Shown here: positions 25,411-34,498 of the stretch, in pieces
Layout of the letters: the number at the start of each line of letters is the position of its first letter
Numbering within the stretch: the stretch's first letter is position 1
NCBI RefSeq assembly: GCF_001519065.1
Contig: NZ_KQ954252.1
Coordinates: forward strand, 331,560 to 395,559
DNA from: Novosphingobium sp. FSW06-99
Lineage (GTDB): Bacteria; Pseudomonadota; Alphaproteobacteria; Sphingomonadales; Sphingomonadaceae
Reading direction: 5' to 3'
Length of the DNA: 64,000 nucleotides
The notes under the pieces: model-generated
The model's database searches: none
What the model was told of the DNA's origin: nothing
The model's input: the letters and a program-made list of their open reading frames with translations, nothing else
Translations under genes and position numbers: made by a program

Positions 25411-27051
25411 ATGACCGAGCAACTTTCCATTTCGCGGGGCCCGACCGACACACCCCTGCTCGATGTCACCATCGGTGCGGCGCTGCGCGATGCGGCGGCG
25501 CGCTGGGGCGATCGTCTGGCGCTGGTGTCGCGCCATCAGGGCATTGCCTGGACCTGGGGGCAATTCGATGCGCACGTTGACCGTATTGCCACGGGCCTGA
25601 TCGCGCGCGGCGTGCGCGCGGGCGACCGGGTGGGGATATGGGCGCCCAATTGCGCCGAATGGGCGGTGATCCAGTTTGCCACTGCGCGGATCGGCGCGAT
25701 CCTGGTCACGATCAACCCTGCCTATCGCACCAGCGAAGTCGAATATGCGTTGAACAAAGTCGGCGCCTCGGTGCTGGTGACGGCGGCGCGGTTCAAGTCG
25801 AGCGATTATATTGCCATGCTCGCCGAAATCTGGCCCGCCCGCACGCCCGGCCTGCGACTGGTGGTCACGCTGGGCGACACCGAACACCCGGCATGCCTGC
25901 GCTGGGCCGATCTCGGCGCGCCGGTCGATCGTGCGCAACTCGATGCCGCCGGTGCCGCGCTTGGCCCGGATGATGCGATCAATATCCAGTTCACCAGCGG
26001 CACCACCGGCCTGCCAAAAGGCGCCACGCTGACCCATCGCAACATCCTCAACAACGGCTATTTCACCGGCCGCACGCTGCATCTGACCCCGGATGACCGG
26101 ATCTGCGTGCCAGTGCCGCTCTATCACTGTTTCGGCATGGTGCTGGGCAATCTGGCGGCCGTCACCAGCGGCGCGGCGGTGGTCTACCCTTCCGACAGTT
26201 TCGACCCGCAGGCGGTGCTCGATGCGGTCGGGGCCGAAGGGTGCACCGCGCTCTATGGCGTGCCGACGATGTTCATCGCCCTGATCAACCATCCGGCGCT
26301 GGCCATGGCGCGCACCGATACCTTGCGCACCGGGATCATGGCCGGATCGCCCTGTCCGTTGGCGACGATGCGCGAAGTCATGACGCGGCTGCAGATGGAT
26401 CAGGTGACTATCGGCTATGGCATGACCGAGACCAGCCCGCTGACCACCCAGACCGCGACCGACGATCCCATCGCATACCGTGTCGGATCGGTCGGCCGCG
26501 TGCATCCCCATGCCGAGGCGCGGATCATCGGCCTCGACGGGCAGACCCTGCCGCGTGGCCAGCAGGGCGAATATTGCGCGCGCGGCTATGCCGTGATGCA
26601 GGGATACTGGGACGAACCGGCGCGCACGGCCGATGCGATCGATGCCGAGGGCTGGATGCATTCGGGCGATCTGGCGACGATGGACGAACAGGGCTATGTG
26701 CGGATTACCGGGCGGATCAAGGACACGATCATTCGCGGGGGCGAAAACATCTCGCCGCGCGAAATAGAGGAATTCCTGCTCGACCACCCCCACATTGCCG
26801 ATGCACAAGTGTTCGGCGTAGCCGACGCGCGGTTTGGCGAGGAAGTCTGCGCCTGGGTGATCGCGCGGCCCGGCGCCAGCCTGACTGCCGAGGATGTGGT
26901 GGCGCACTGTCGCGGGCGCATTGCGCATTACAAAGTCCCGCGCCACGTCCGCGTGGTCAGCGCCTTTACGATGACGGTCACCGGCAAGGCCCAGAAATTC
27001 GAGATGCGGCGGGCGATGGAGGCCGAACTGGCCGCTGCCGAACGGGCGTAG
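25411..27051 (+). CDS. AMP-forming acyl-CoA synthetase
   Basis: A 546-residue ANL enzyme with intact motifs: phosphate loop QFTSGTTGLPKGATL, YGMTETSP, SGDLATMDEQGYVRITGRIKD, RGGENISPREIE and a C-terminal catalytic lysine in VTGKAQKFEM. It resembles medium-chain fatty-acyl-CoA ligases but, next to amine and aldehyde dehydrogenases, probably activates an aryl- or alkyl-acetate to its CoA ester. It starts five bases after the aldehyde dehydrogenase stop. In contrast to the degenerate ANL protein at 3802-5874, it looks fully active. Confidence 0.88.
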   Translation: MTEQLSISRGPTDTPLLDVTIGAALRDAAARWGDRLALVSRHQGIAWTWGQFDAHVDRIATGLIARGVRAGDRVGIWAPNCAEWAVIQFATARIGAILVTINPAYRTSEVEYALNKVGASVLVTAARFKSSDYIAMLAEIWPARTPGLRLVVTLGDTEHPACLRWADLGAPVDRAQLDAAGAALGPDDAINIQFTSGTTGLPKGATLTHRNILNNGYFTGRTLHLTPDDRICVPVPLYHCFGMVLGNLAAVTSGAAVVYPSDSFDPQAVLDAVGAEGCTALYGVPTMFIALINHPALAMARTDTLRTGIMAGSPCPLATMREVMTRLQMDQVTIGYGMTETSPLTTQTATDDPIAYRVGSVGRVHPHAEARIIGLDGQTLPRGQQGEYCARGYAVMQGYWDEPARTADAIDAEGWMHSGDLATMDEQGYVRITGRIKDTIIRGGENISPREIEEFLLDHPHIADAQVFGVADARFGEEVCAWVIARPGASLTAEDVVAHCRGRIAHYKVPRHVRVVSAFTMTVTGKAQKFEMRRAMEAELAAAERA

Positions 27052-27064
27052 GCGCCCACCTGCC

Positions 27065-28453
27065 TCAGGCGCTGGCCGGTTCGGCGATCAAGCGTTTGGC
27101 CACGGTCAGCTTGAACAGGCTGAAGGCAACCAGACCCACGGCAGCGCTGGCGACGTGCAACAGCCAGAACTGCGGGGTGGGCATCGACGAATACCAGCCG
27201 CCGACCACGCCCACCACTTTGTTGGCGGCAAAGAACGCCAGATAGTAGATCCCGGTAATCGTCGCGCTGAGCGCACGCGGGGCCAGCCTGGTAAACAGCG
27301 CCAGGCTGACCGGCAGGATGTGCGCAAAGCCGATCGAATTGAACAGGTGAAACATCGCCGGCCAGAACAACCCGATCTTGCCGCCACCGGCCTGCGTCGC
27401 CGCCAGCCACAGGCACAGGCCCGCCGCCATCGAAAACACGCTGCCGATGATAATCTTGCCCAGTTCGTCGGGTTCGGTGCCGGTGCGCGCCACGCGCCAT
27501 TTCCAGAATGCGGCAACCGCCACCAGCATCGAAAAGCTGAGCGTGGCATCGAGCGTGATCATCCAACTGGTCGGCAAAGTATGGCCCATGAATGTCAGTG
27601 CGAACGCCGCGTCGGCCCACACGAGATAGGCGTTGAAAATCTCCTGATTGGTCAACAATGCCACCGCCAGCACCGGCACCAGCAGGCAGATCGCCAGAAT
27701 GCGCCCGCCATCGCCGCGCACCAGCGTTGCGCGCGGCGACCCGCCGCCGGTCTGGCGCGCCACGGCGCCTGGATCGGCGGGCAGCCAGGGCTTTGCCGCA
27801 AGATAGATCAGCAACCCGGCGACCATCACCACGCCCGCGCAGCCAAAACCCCAATGCCAGCCAAGGTCTTCGCCCAGCGTGCCCGAAATCAGCGGCGCGG
27901 CGATCACGCTGACATTGATCGCCACGTAGAAAATCTGGAACGCCATCGCCCGGCGCAGATCGCCGGGGCGATAGAGTTCGCCGACCTGGCAGGCGATATT
28001 GCCCTTGAACAGGCCGACACCGACCACCAGCGCGATCAGGGCAAACAGAAATGCGCTTTCGATCGCCATCAGAAAATGGCCGATCGCCATCACTGTCGCC
28101 CCGGCAATCAGCGTGGCGCGACGCCCCAGCCAGCGGTCCGCGATAAAGCCGCCCGCGATCGGGGTTAGATAGACGAGCGCGGTATAATCGCCGAACAGCG
28201 CCGATGCGAGTGGCTGACCCGATTTGCCGTACCAATGCTGCGACAGCCAGCCAAGGCCCTGCACATGGCCGACATGCGCGGGCAGCAACAAGTATTTGAC
28301 CATATAGAGCGTCAGCAGTGTCTGCATCGAATAGTACGAAAACCGTTCGCACCCTTCGACCACGGCCAGAAACCCCAGCCCTTTGGGATGGCCCAGAAAT
28401 GCACGATCGCTGGCATCGGTTTCCGGTTCGAGCGAAGCGTCTTCAAGGATCAT
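27065..28453 (-). CDS. POT/PTR-family proton-coupled transporter
   Basis: A 462-residue inner-membrane transporter of the proton-dependent oligopeptide family, about 12-14 helices. The ExxER-type motif is in VVEGCERFSYYSMQTLLTLYMV near the N-terminus, followed by PIAGGFIADRWLGRR and VVGVGLFKGNIACQVGELY. Substrates are usually di- and tripeptides. It is convergent with the acyl-CoA ligase gene (13 bp apart), so a link to amine breakdown is only positional. Confidence 0.88.
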   Translation of the reverse strand: MILEDASLEPETDASDRAFLGHPKGLGFLAVVEGCERFSYYSMQTLLTLYMVKYLLLPAHVGHVQGLGWLSQHWYGKSGQPLASALFGDYTALVYLTPIAGGFIADRWLGRRATLIAGATVMAIGHFLMAIESAFLFALIALVVGVGLFKGNIACQVGELYRPGDLRRAMAFQIFYVAINVSVIAAPLISGTLGEDLGWHWGFGCAGVVMVAGLLIYLAAKPWLPADPGAVARQTGGGSPRATLVRGDGGRILAICLLVPVLAVALLTNQEIFNAYLVWADAAFALTFMGHTLPTSWMITLDATLSFSMLVAVAAFWKWRVARTGTEPDELGKIIIGSVFSMAAGLCLWLAATQAGGGKIGLFWPAMFHLFNSIGFAHILPVSLALFTRLAPRALSATITGIYYLAFFAANKVVGVVGGWYSSMPTPQFWLLHVASAAVGLVAFSLFKLTVAKRLIAEPASA

Positions 28454-28540
28454 TGCGTCATTTCACTCGGCATTTCCCGTTTGCAGGCAAGATTGCGGTG
28501 CGTGTCGCGATTGCGCAACCGAATTCTGGCGCGGCAGCGA

Positions 28541-28900
28541 TCACTGATAATGCAGGGTATTCTCGAACCCGGTGTTGTCTTTGCCCATCCTGGCCAGTTT
28601 TCTCAGGTTGGCGCGCAGATGCCGTTCAAAGCGGCGGTCATCATAGATACCCGTCGCCCGATAGTCGTCCTGACCGAGCAATTGTTTGATTCGAGAAGCA
28701 AAAGCGGCCTGATCAGCGGTGTACGCGGGGGCCTTCACAGCACGGCAGACCCATTCCTCGGCGGCCGCCTTGTCATAGTCGTCCCGGGCTTCATATCCCT
28801 GCATCTCGGCCGCGACCTGATCGCGCCCCGCAGCGACGATACGGTTTTCCAGCCATTGGCGAACCAGATCACCGTCCCACGCCTTTGACGAAACGCCCAT
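28541..28900 (-). CDS. Hypothetical protein
   Basis: A 119-residue soluble protein, charged and mostly helical, with no signal peptide or known motif that I recognise (SSKAWDGDLVRQWLENRIV, EMQGYEARDDYDKAAAEEWV, FERHLRANLRKLARM). Start 28900 is favoured by an AAGGAGG site five bases upstream; 28915 and 28903 are alternatives. It follows the next hypothetical gene by a few bases, forming a two-gene minus-strand unit. Confidence 0.6.
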   Translation of the reverse strand: MGVSSKAWDGDLVRQWLENRIVAAGRDQVAAEMQGYEARDDYDKAAAEEWVCRAVKAPAYTADQAAFASRIKQLLGQDDYRATGIYDDRRFERHLRANLRKLARMGKDNTGFENTLHYQ

Positions 28901-28918
28901 CATGCCCTCCTTCATGGC

Positions 28919-29239
28919 CTAGTTACCGTCGGCGTCGACCGTAAAGACCACCGGCTTGCCGCGCGATGCGGGCTCCCACCCGGCCAGCAGGGCTGCGCGG
29001 ATGCCGCGCGCCACAATGGCGTCGCCAATTTGCAGACGGCCGCGCTGCAAACCTTTCAGCAGGCGTTTGGGCGGGGGAAATTCCAGCAAGGCGCCGCGCT
29101 GCGTTCCTTGCCGGAGCAGCGCAACAACTGTGCCCTGCCAGCCCTCGGACTCGCTCCATTGCGGTTCGCGCTGGACCTCCCAGTCATAGGGGTGCCCCTC
29201 AACTTCAACGGTTCCGGCTAGCCTGTGGGTCTTTGACAT
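28919..29239 (-). CDS. Hypothetical protein
   Basis: A 106-residue soluble protein beginning MSKTHRLAGTVEVEGHPYDWEV. It looks beta-rich (VALLRQGTQRGALLEFPPP, GDAIVARGIRAALLAGWEP) with no recognised family. It is the first of a two-gene unit with the downstream hypothetical gene, upstream of and convergent to nothing obvious. Start 29239 was chosen over a longer frame to 29275 by sequence character. Confidence 0.55.
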   Translation of the reverse strand: MSKTHRLAGTVEVEGHPYDWEVQREPQWSESEGWQGTVVALLRQGTQRGALLEFPPPKRLLKGLQRGRLQIGDAIVARGIRAALLAGWEPASRGKPVVFTVDADGN

Positions 29240-29326
29240 GTCGATGCGACTAGCACGTTTCCGGCGGCAAACCACCGGAATGCCGTCGTCTGGTCGGTTC
29301 GCTTCCCAATTGCGACGCGGGGCCGC

Positions 29327-30664
29327 TCAGATCAGGATCTCGAACCCGAAATCGGGGCCCTGCCTGATCATCGTGATCGCGCCGCGATGGAGCAGCACCA
29401 CCTGCCGCGCAAAGCTGAGGCCTACACCGGTCCCGGCGGGCTTGGTGGTAAAGAAGGGCAGGAAGATATCTTCCGCCAGTGCAGGCGACACACCCGGACC
29501 GTTGTCGAGGATGGTTATGCGGGTCCGGCCGGTAGAGGTTTCGGCAAAGGTGATCGCAATGCGTGGCTCGGCCGCGTGGCCGACGGCTGCTTCGCCGCCG
29601 TTCTTGAGCAGGTTCAGAATCACTTGCCCCAGCAGATCCGCGTCGGCCTTCATCTGCTGCGAAGGCCGGGCCAGTTTGCGCGACACCGTCACGCCCTGGC
29701 CTTGTGGCGAGGCGCCGAAGATCTGCACGAACTGCGCTATCCAGGTTTCGATATCGAAAGTGGTGATCGCGAGCGAGGGCGTGCGGCTGAATTCGCGATA
29801 GCTTTCGACAAAGTGCAGGATACCGGCGGCGCGGCGCGCCAGCGCTTCGACCGCCACCCGCGCATCGGCGATGCCCGGATCTGCGCCGGTATCGGCCTGC
29901 GCGACCAGCGCGGCGGCGGTTTCGGCCAGCGATGTCACCGGCGTCATCGAATTCATGATTTCGTGCGTCAGCACGCGCACCAGATCGGTCTGCGCGGCGA
30001 CTTCTGCGGCGTCGAGTTCGCCCTGTATCACTTCGATCGAGACGATCCGCCAGGTTTCGCCGTGTTGCTCAACCTCCGCGGCGGCCACCATGGCGCGCTG
30101 GTCCAGCCCGTCGAGATGCACCCGGCAATGCCTGCGCTGGCCCGGCCCGATTGTTTCGAGCGCCTTGACCAGCCCTTCGCCATAGCGCGCAAAAGCGGCG
30201 ATATCGCGTTCGTGCCCACTGCCGAACAGGCGCCGCGCGGCCTTGTTTGCCGGGCGCACTGTGCCGGTGGGGCTGATCGTCAGCAGCGCGCCTGGCGTTT
30301 CATCGACCAGGGCTGAGGCAAAATGGTTTTGCGATGCCAGATTGGCGCGTTCCTGGCGCAGCCATGAGATCACGCCGTCAAACGCCATGCCCAGTTCGTC
30401 GAACCCGGCGCCTTGCTGACGTTGCGCAAAACCTTGCGTCAGGTCGCGATGGTCGAGCGCTGCAACAAACCGGGCAATCGCCATATTGGTGCGTTGCGTG
30501 CGTTGCCACAACAGCGCCGCGATGCCCGCAGCACCGATCAGCAGTGCCAGCTTGGTGGCCTGCAATTCGGGCAGGGGCCAGATTGCGATCAGCACGGCCA
30601 GGGTCGCTGCCAGCGCAAGGATCAGCGCGGCCAGGCTTGCCGCATGGCGGGCCCTAAAGGCCAT
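29327..30664 (-). CDS. Sensor histidine kinase (NtrY-like)
   Basis: A 445-residue membrane sensor. Two N-terminal membrane helices (ALILALAATLAVLIAIWPL and TKLALLIGAAGIAALLW), a linker, a PAS-like segment (FASALVDETPGALLTISPTGTVRPANKAARRLFG), an H-box LTHEIMNSMTPV with phospho-accepting His, and an ATPase domain (NLLKNGGEAA, DNGPGVSP, FFTTKPAGTGVGLSFARQV). It overlaps the response-regulator gene by 11 bp and is its partner. The periplasmic loop between the helices is very short, so the signal is probably in or on the membrane. Confidence 0.9.
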   Translation of the reverse strand: MAFRARHAASLAALILALAATLAVLIAIWPLPELQATKLALLIGAAGIAALLWQRTQRTNMAIARFVAALDHRDLTQGFAQRQQGAGFDELGMAFDGVISWLRQERANLASQNHFASALVDETPGALLTISPTGTVRPANKAARRLFGSGHERDIAAFARYGEGLVKALETIGPGQRRHCRVHLDGLDQRAMVAAAEVEQHGETWRIVSIEVIQGELDAAEVAAQTDLVRVLTHEIMNSMTPVTSLAETAAALVAQADTGADPGIADARVAVEALARRAAGILHFVESYREFSRTPSLAITTFDIETWIAQFVQIFGASPQGQGVTVSRKLARPSQQMKADADLLGQVILNLLKNGGEAAVGHAAEPRIAITFAETSTGRTRITILDNGPGVSPALAEDIFLPFFTTKPAGTGVGLSFARQVVLLHRGAITMIRQGPDFGFEILI

Positions 30665-32054
30665 GTTTTTCCATCCGGCGATAGAGCGTGCCTCTGGTCA
30701 GGCCCAGTTCGGCGGCGGCGTTCGAGATATTGTAGCCATGCTTTCTGAGCGCGCGTTCGACCAGCGCGCGTTCGGCGCGGTCGAGATTGAGATCGTCGGG
30801 CGCGGGTGTGGCAAAGGGTGCGCTGCCGACGCCAGCCGCCGGTGCCGGGCGGGTGCTGGGCAGGGGAAAATCCTCGGGCATAAACCGGTCGTTTTCGCAC
30901 AGGATCACCGCGCGTTCGGCCGCATGCCGCAGCGCCCGCACGTTCCCCGGCCAGTCATAGGCGACCAGCATCGCCAGGGTCTCGTCGGTCAGCGCGCGCA
31001 AGGGCCTGGCATAACGGCGGGCATAGATCGCCAGAAAATGGTCCAGCAACAGCGGGATGTCTTCGCGGCGATCACGCAGCGGCGGCAATTCGATTTCGAC
31101 AGTGTTGAGGCGGAACAGCAGATCCTGCCGAAACCGGGTTTCGTCGGCAAGCTGGGGCAAGGGCAGGTTGGTGGCCGAAATGACGCGCACGTCAAAGGGC
31201 ACCGGCCGCGTCGCGCCGACCGGTGTGACCTGGCGCTGTTCCAGCGCGGTCAGCAACTTTGGTTGCAGATGCAGCGGCAGATTGCCGACTTCGTCGAGGA
31301 ACAGGGTGCCGCCGTCGGCCGCCTGAAACCGTCCTGCCCGGTCGGCCCGCGCGTCGGTAAACGCGCCCTTGACGTGGCCGAACAGTTCGGAATCGAACAG
31401 GCTTTCGGCCACGGCCCCCAGATCGACAGTCAGCAGGATATCGTCCTTGCGCCGCGAATGGCGGTGCAGTTCGCGCGCGACGAGTTCCTTGCCGGTGCCG
31501 TTTTCGCCCAGGATCAGCACGTTGGCATCGGTCGGCCCGGCCTTTTCGATCAGCGAATGGACCCGCGCCATGGCGGGCGAGGTGCCCAGCAGCGACGAGG
31601 CGCCGACCGGCGCGGCGATCGTGCGCGCCTTGGCCTTTTCGGTCCGGGCGCTGCGGCGCGACACACGCAATTCGGCCGCATTGCGCACGGTCGCGGTCAG
31701 GCGTTCGTTCGACCAGGGTTTCGACACAAAGTCGGTCGCGCCGCGTTTCATCGCCTCGACCGCGATTTGCACACCGCCGTGCGCAGTGATCAGCACGATC
31801 GCTGCATCGGGATCTTCGTGGCGGATGCGGTCGAGCCAGCGAAAGCCCTCGGCCCCGTCGGTGGCGCCGCGCGAGAAATTGGCATCGAGCAATATGGCGT
31901 CGGGCTGACGCGCGCGCATCCGTTCGAATGCCGCTTCGGGCGTGCGGAACAGTTCGACGTCGCGAAACAGGTGGCGAACCACGAGTTGCGCCGCCAGCAG
32001 GATATCTTCGTCATCATCGATGACAAAGCAAAGGTCGAAGCGTGGGGTCGGCAT
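30654..32054 (-). CDS. NtrC-family sigma-54-dependent response regulator
   Basis: A 466-residue activator. Receiver domain with phosphorylated Asp57 (DAILLDANFSRG), AAA+ domain with Walker A GENGTGKEL, Walker B GTLFLDEVG and RFRQDLLFRLNTVEIELPPLRDR, and a Fis-type helix-turn-helix at the end (NISNAAAELGLTRGTLYRRM). The sigma-54 contact loop reads GAFTDA instead of GAFTGA. Start 32054 is the first ATG of the receiver fold; a longer frame reaches 32144. A sigma-54 promoter lies divergently upstream of the efflux genes, its likely target. Confidence 0.92.
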   Translation of the reverse strand: MPTPRFDLCFVIDDDEDILLAAQLVVRHLFRDVELFRTPEAAFERMRARQPDAILLDANFSRGATDGAEGFRWLDRIRHEDPDAAIVLITAHGGVQIAVEAMKRGATDFVSKPWSNERLTATVRNAAELRVSRRSARTEKAKARTIAAPVGASSLLGTSPAMARVHSLIEKAGPTDANVLILGENGTGKELVARELHRHSRRKDDILLTVDLGAVAESLFDSELFGHVKGAFTDARADRAGRFQAADGGTLFLDEVGNLPLHLQPKLLTALEQRQVTPVGATRPVPFDVRVISATNLPLPQLADETRFRQDLLFRLNTVEIELPPLRDRREDIPLLLDHFLAIYARRYARPLRALTDETLAMLVAYDWPGNVRALRHAAERAVILCENDRFMPEDFPLPSTRPAPAAGVGSAPFATPAPDDLNLDRAERALVERALRKHGYNISNAAAELGLTRGTLYRRMEKHGL

Positions 32055-32105
32055 CGGCGTCTCCGGGGAAGCGGCTAATCTGGCACCTATCAACAATCGT
32101 GCCAA

Positions 32106-32143
32106 TGTCCGATTCCGGGCGCCGGATTGTCCACGACCGGACA
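32106..32143. promoter_or_regulatory. Upstream activating sites for the NtrC-like regulator
   Basis: Two imperfect palindromes, TGTCCGATTCCGGGCG (32106-32121) and TGTCCACGACCGGACA (32128-32143), match the two perfect sites at 32406-32445 (core TGTCCGG-N2-CCGGACA). They lie about 65-105 bp upstream of the sigma-54 promoter, the usual place for enhancer sites. Confidence 0.6.
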
Positions 32144-32208
32144 CTGCCTTTGCGGCCGGCTTCGGTCAAATCCATGGAAAAGCGCGATTGTTGCCCCTCG
32201 GGCCGATT

Positions 32209-32223
32209 TGGCACGCATTCTGC
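32209..32223 (+). promoter_or_regulatory. Sigma-54 (-24/-12) promoter
   Basis: TGGCACGCATTCTGC has the GG and GC dinucleotides exactly 10 bp apart (32210-32211 and 32222-32223) and the TGGCACG block intact; only one base of the TTGC block differs. It faces the small ORF and the export operon. Confidence 0.75.
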
Positions 32224-32272
32224 GTAGCGATGCAAATCGGCACCCCGCCGATCGTCTGCAAGGATCGAACCA

Positions 32273-32389
32273 ATGGCCCGTTTTCGCTATTTCGCCCTGC
32301 CTGCCCTGGGCAGCATCACCCTTACCTTCGGCCTGTTTGCGCTCGCTGCCCCCTCGATCACGCAGCTCGTCACCGGGTTTGCCGTCTGA
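32273..32389 (+). CDS. 38-residue hydrophobic small ORF
   Basis: A short ORF, MARFRYFALPALGSITL... ending TGFAV, first after the sigma-54 promoter. AAGGA stands nine bases before the ATG. It has a positive N-terminus and one hydrophobic stretch (FALPALGSITLTFGLFALAA), so it could be a small inner-membrane peptide or a regulatory leader for the exporter. No homologue is recognised. Confidence 0.45.
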   Translation: MARFRYFALPALGSITLTFGLFALAAPSITQLVTGFAV

Positions 32390-32405
32390 CGTGACGGGTC
32401 GCCGC

Positions 32406-32445
32406 CACTGTCCGGAACCGGACAGTGCGTGTCCGGTTCCGGACA
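32406..32445. promoter_or_regulatory. Two strong palindromic operators ahead of the exporter
   Basis: The first palindrome (32406-32427) has ten-base arms, CACTGTCCGG and CCGGACAGTG, around AA. The second is TGTCCGGTTCCGGACA (32430-32445). Both lie in the 112-bp gap between the 38-residue ORF and the adaptor gene and share their core with the sites at 32106-32143. Confidence 0.65.
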
Positions 32446-32501
32446 TCGTGGCGCCGCCGTTCCGGCCCTTTCGTTTTTCGCACATCTTTCACGAGGCAAT
32501 C

Positions 32502-33794
32502 ATGGCATCGTCCAGCCCCGATGGGCCAACGTCGATTTCCGGCGCGACCATGGATCGGGTTATCGCCAGACCCGCATGGCGCTGGCGCAGCCGCCGTATG
32601 CTGGCGTACACCCTGCCGCCGCTGGCGATTGCCGCTGCCGCGTTCGGCTGGCAGCAGATGCCCGCCAGTGGATCAACCGACATTGCCGCTGCCGACATCA
32701 CCATCAGCCCGGTCGAACGCGCGCCGTTTGCCGACGTCCTGCCGGTGCGGGCGACCGTTGCACCGGCGGTGACCACCTTCATCGGCGCCGTGGCCGGGGG
32801 GCAGGTCGAAAAGCTGCTGGTGCAGGATGGGGCGCGGGTGGTTGCGGGCCAACCGCTTGCGACGCTCGACAATCCCACGCTCAAGCTCGATATCCTGACC
32901 CGCGAGGCCGCCATCGCCAGCCAGCTTGGCAGCGTATCGGGCGAAGATCTGTCGCTCGAACGCAACCGGCTGGACCGCACCAACCAGATTTCGACCGCCG
33001 ATTATGATCTGTTGAAGGCCCAGCGCGACTTGTCGATCCGGCGCCAGTTGCACGATCAGGGCTTTGTGTCCGACGAAGGCGTCAAAAGCTATCAGCAGGA
33101 AGCGGACTATCAGACCAAACGGCTGAGCCAGTTGCGTCAGGGGCAGACGCGCGAGGATGGCATTGCCTCGGTCCAGGCGGCGCGGCTGGCCCAGACACGC
33201 AACCGGTTGGCCAACAATCTGACCGCAGTCGAGGCGCAATTCGGCGCGCTCGTGCTCAAGGCACCGGTGGCCGGGCGGCTGAGCAATTTCACCATCGAAC
33301 CGGGCCAGACGCTCAAGGCCAATGACCAGGTCGGGCAGATCGACAGCGAGGGCAACTGGAAACTGGTGGCCGATGTCGACGAATATTACCTGGGCCGGGT
33401 CAGGGCCGGACAACTGGCGAGCGGCGACAACAACGTTCAACTGGTGGTCACCAAAGTGTTGCCGACGGTGACCGCCGGGCGTTTCCATATCGAACTGGGG
33501 TTCCGCAACGCGCCGCCCGCCGGGCTCGGTCGCGGGCAGGCCTTTGATGTCAGGGTGATCCTCGGCGCGACCCGCGCCGCGCTGGTTGCCCCGGTCGGCG
33601 GCTGGCTCGACGCGGGCGGCGGGTCATCGGCGTTCGTCGTCGATGCCGATGGCCGCCATGCACGCCGGGTGCCGGTCCGCGTCGGCCGCCGCAATCCCGA
33701 ACGCGTCGAAATCGAAACCGGTCTGAAGGCCGGCGACCACATCGTCACATCCACCACAGCGTCCATCAAGGGCGACATTCTCAACATTCGCTGA
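32502..33794 (+). CDS. Periplasmic adaptor (HlyD/MacA-like) of an ABC exporter
   Basis: A 430-residue membrane-fusion protein. One N-terminal membrane helix (MLAYTLPPLAIAAAAFGW), then a lipoyl/barrel-sandwich half (GGQVEKLLVQDGARVVAGQPLATL), a long helical hairpin (about 115-235) and the second half (LVLKAPVAGRLSNFTIEPGQTL), with beta-barrel and membrane-proximal domains after. It bridges the FtsX-type permease and the TolC-type protein encoded downstream. GAGG lies six bases before the ATG. Confidence 0.88.
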   Translation: MASSSPDGPTSISGATMDRVIARPAWRWRSRRMLAYTLPPLAIAAAAFGWQQMPASGSTDIAAADITISPVERAPFADVLPVRATVAPAVTTFIGAVAGGQVEKLLVQDGARVVAGQPLATLDNPTLKLDILTREAAIASQLGSVSGEDLSLERNRLDRTNQISTADYDLLKAQRDLSIRRQLHDQGFVSDEGVKSYQQEADYQTKRLSQLRQGQTREDGIASVQAARLAQTRNRLANNLTAVEAQFGALVLKAPVAGRLSNFTIEPGQTLKANDQVGQIDSEGNWKLVADVDEYYLGRVRAGQLASGDNNVQLVVTKVLPTVTAGRFHIELGFRNAPPAGLGRGQAFDVRVILGATRAALVAPVGGWLDAGGGSSAFVVDADGRHARRVPVRVGRRNPERVEIETGLKAGDHIVTSTTASIKGDILNIR

Positions 33795-33805
33795 CGGAGT
33801 ATCGC

Positions 33806-34486
33806 ATGATCCGCCTACAGAATATCCAGCGTCGCTATATCTCTGACTCGGTTGAGACGACCGCGCTGGCCGACATCGATCTTGACGTCGAGGCAGGGGA
33901 ATTCCTGGCCATCATGGGCCCGTCGGGTTGCGGCAAGTCCACCCTGCTCAACACGCTGGGCACGGTCGATCGGCCGACCAGCGGGCATTACTGGTTTGCC
34001 GGCCAGGATCTGGCCCGTCGCGATGAAGCGGCGCTGGCCCGGTTTCGCGCCGAAACGCTCGGCTTTGTCTTTCAGAGTTTCAACCTGATCGACGAATTGA
34101 CCATTCAGGAAAACATCGAACTGGGCCTGACTTATCGCAAGGATGCGCCCGGCGACCGGCGCGAGCGGGTGGCCGCAGCGATGGACCGGGTCGGCGTATC
34201 CCACCGCGCCCGCCATTTTCCGCACCAACTGTCGGGTGGTCAGCAGCAACGCGCCGCGATTGCGCGTGCGATCATCGGCGAACCGAAACTGATCCTGGCG
34301 GACGAGCCGACCGGCAACCTGGATTCGGAAAATGGCGCGCAAGTCATGGATATCCTGACCAGCCTGAATGCCGAAGGGGCGACGATCGTCATGGTCACGC
34401 ACTCGCCCGCGCATGCCGACATGGCACGGCGCCGGATCGACATGCTCGACGGGCGCATTGTCTCGTCGGTTGCGCGCGCGATCTGA
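33806..34486 (+). CDS. ABC transporter ATPase, MacB/LolD-type
   Basis: A 226-residue ATPase: Walker A MGPSGCGKSTLLN, Q-loop FQSFNLIDELT, signature LSGGQQQR, Walker B LILADEPTGNLD and switch His in VTHSP. It is the separate energy subunit for the FtsX-like permease that follows 12 bp later. Belongs to the MacB/LolD/FtsE subfamily that works mechanically rather than by carrying substrate through the membrane. Confidence 0.92.
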   Translation: MIRLQNIQRRYISDSVETTALADIDLDVEAGEFLAIMGPSGCGKSTLLNTLGTVDRPTSGHYWFAGQDLARRDEAALARFRAETLGFVFQSFNLIDELTIQENIELGLTYRKDAPGDRRERVAAAMDRVGVSHRARHFPHQLSGGQQQRAAIARAIIGEPKLILADEPTGNLDSENGAQVMDILTSLNAEGATIVMVTHSPAHADMARRRIDMLDGRIVSSVARAI

Positions 34487-34498
34487 GGAGCACGCCCC

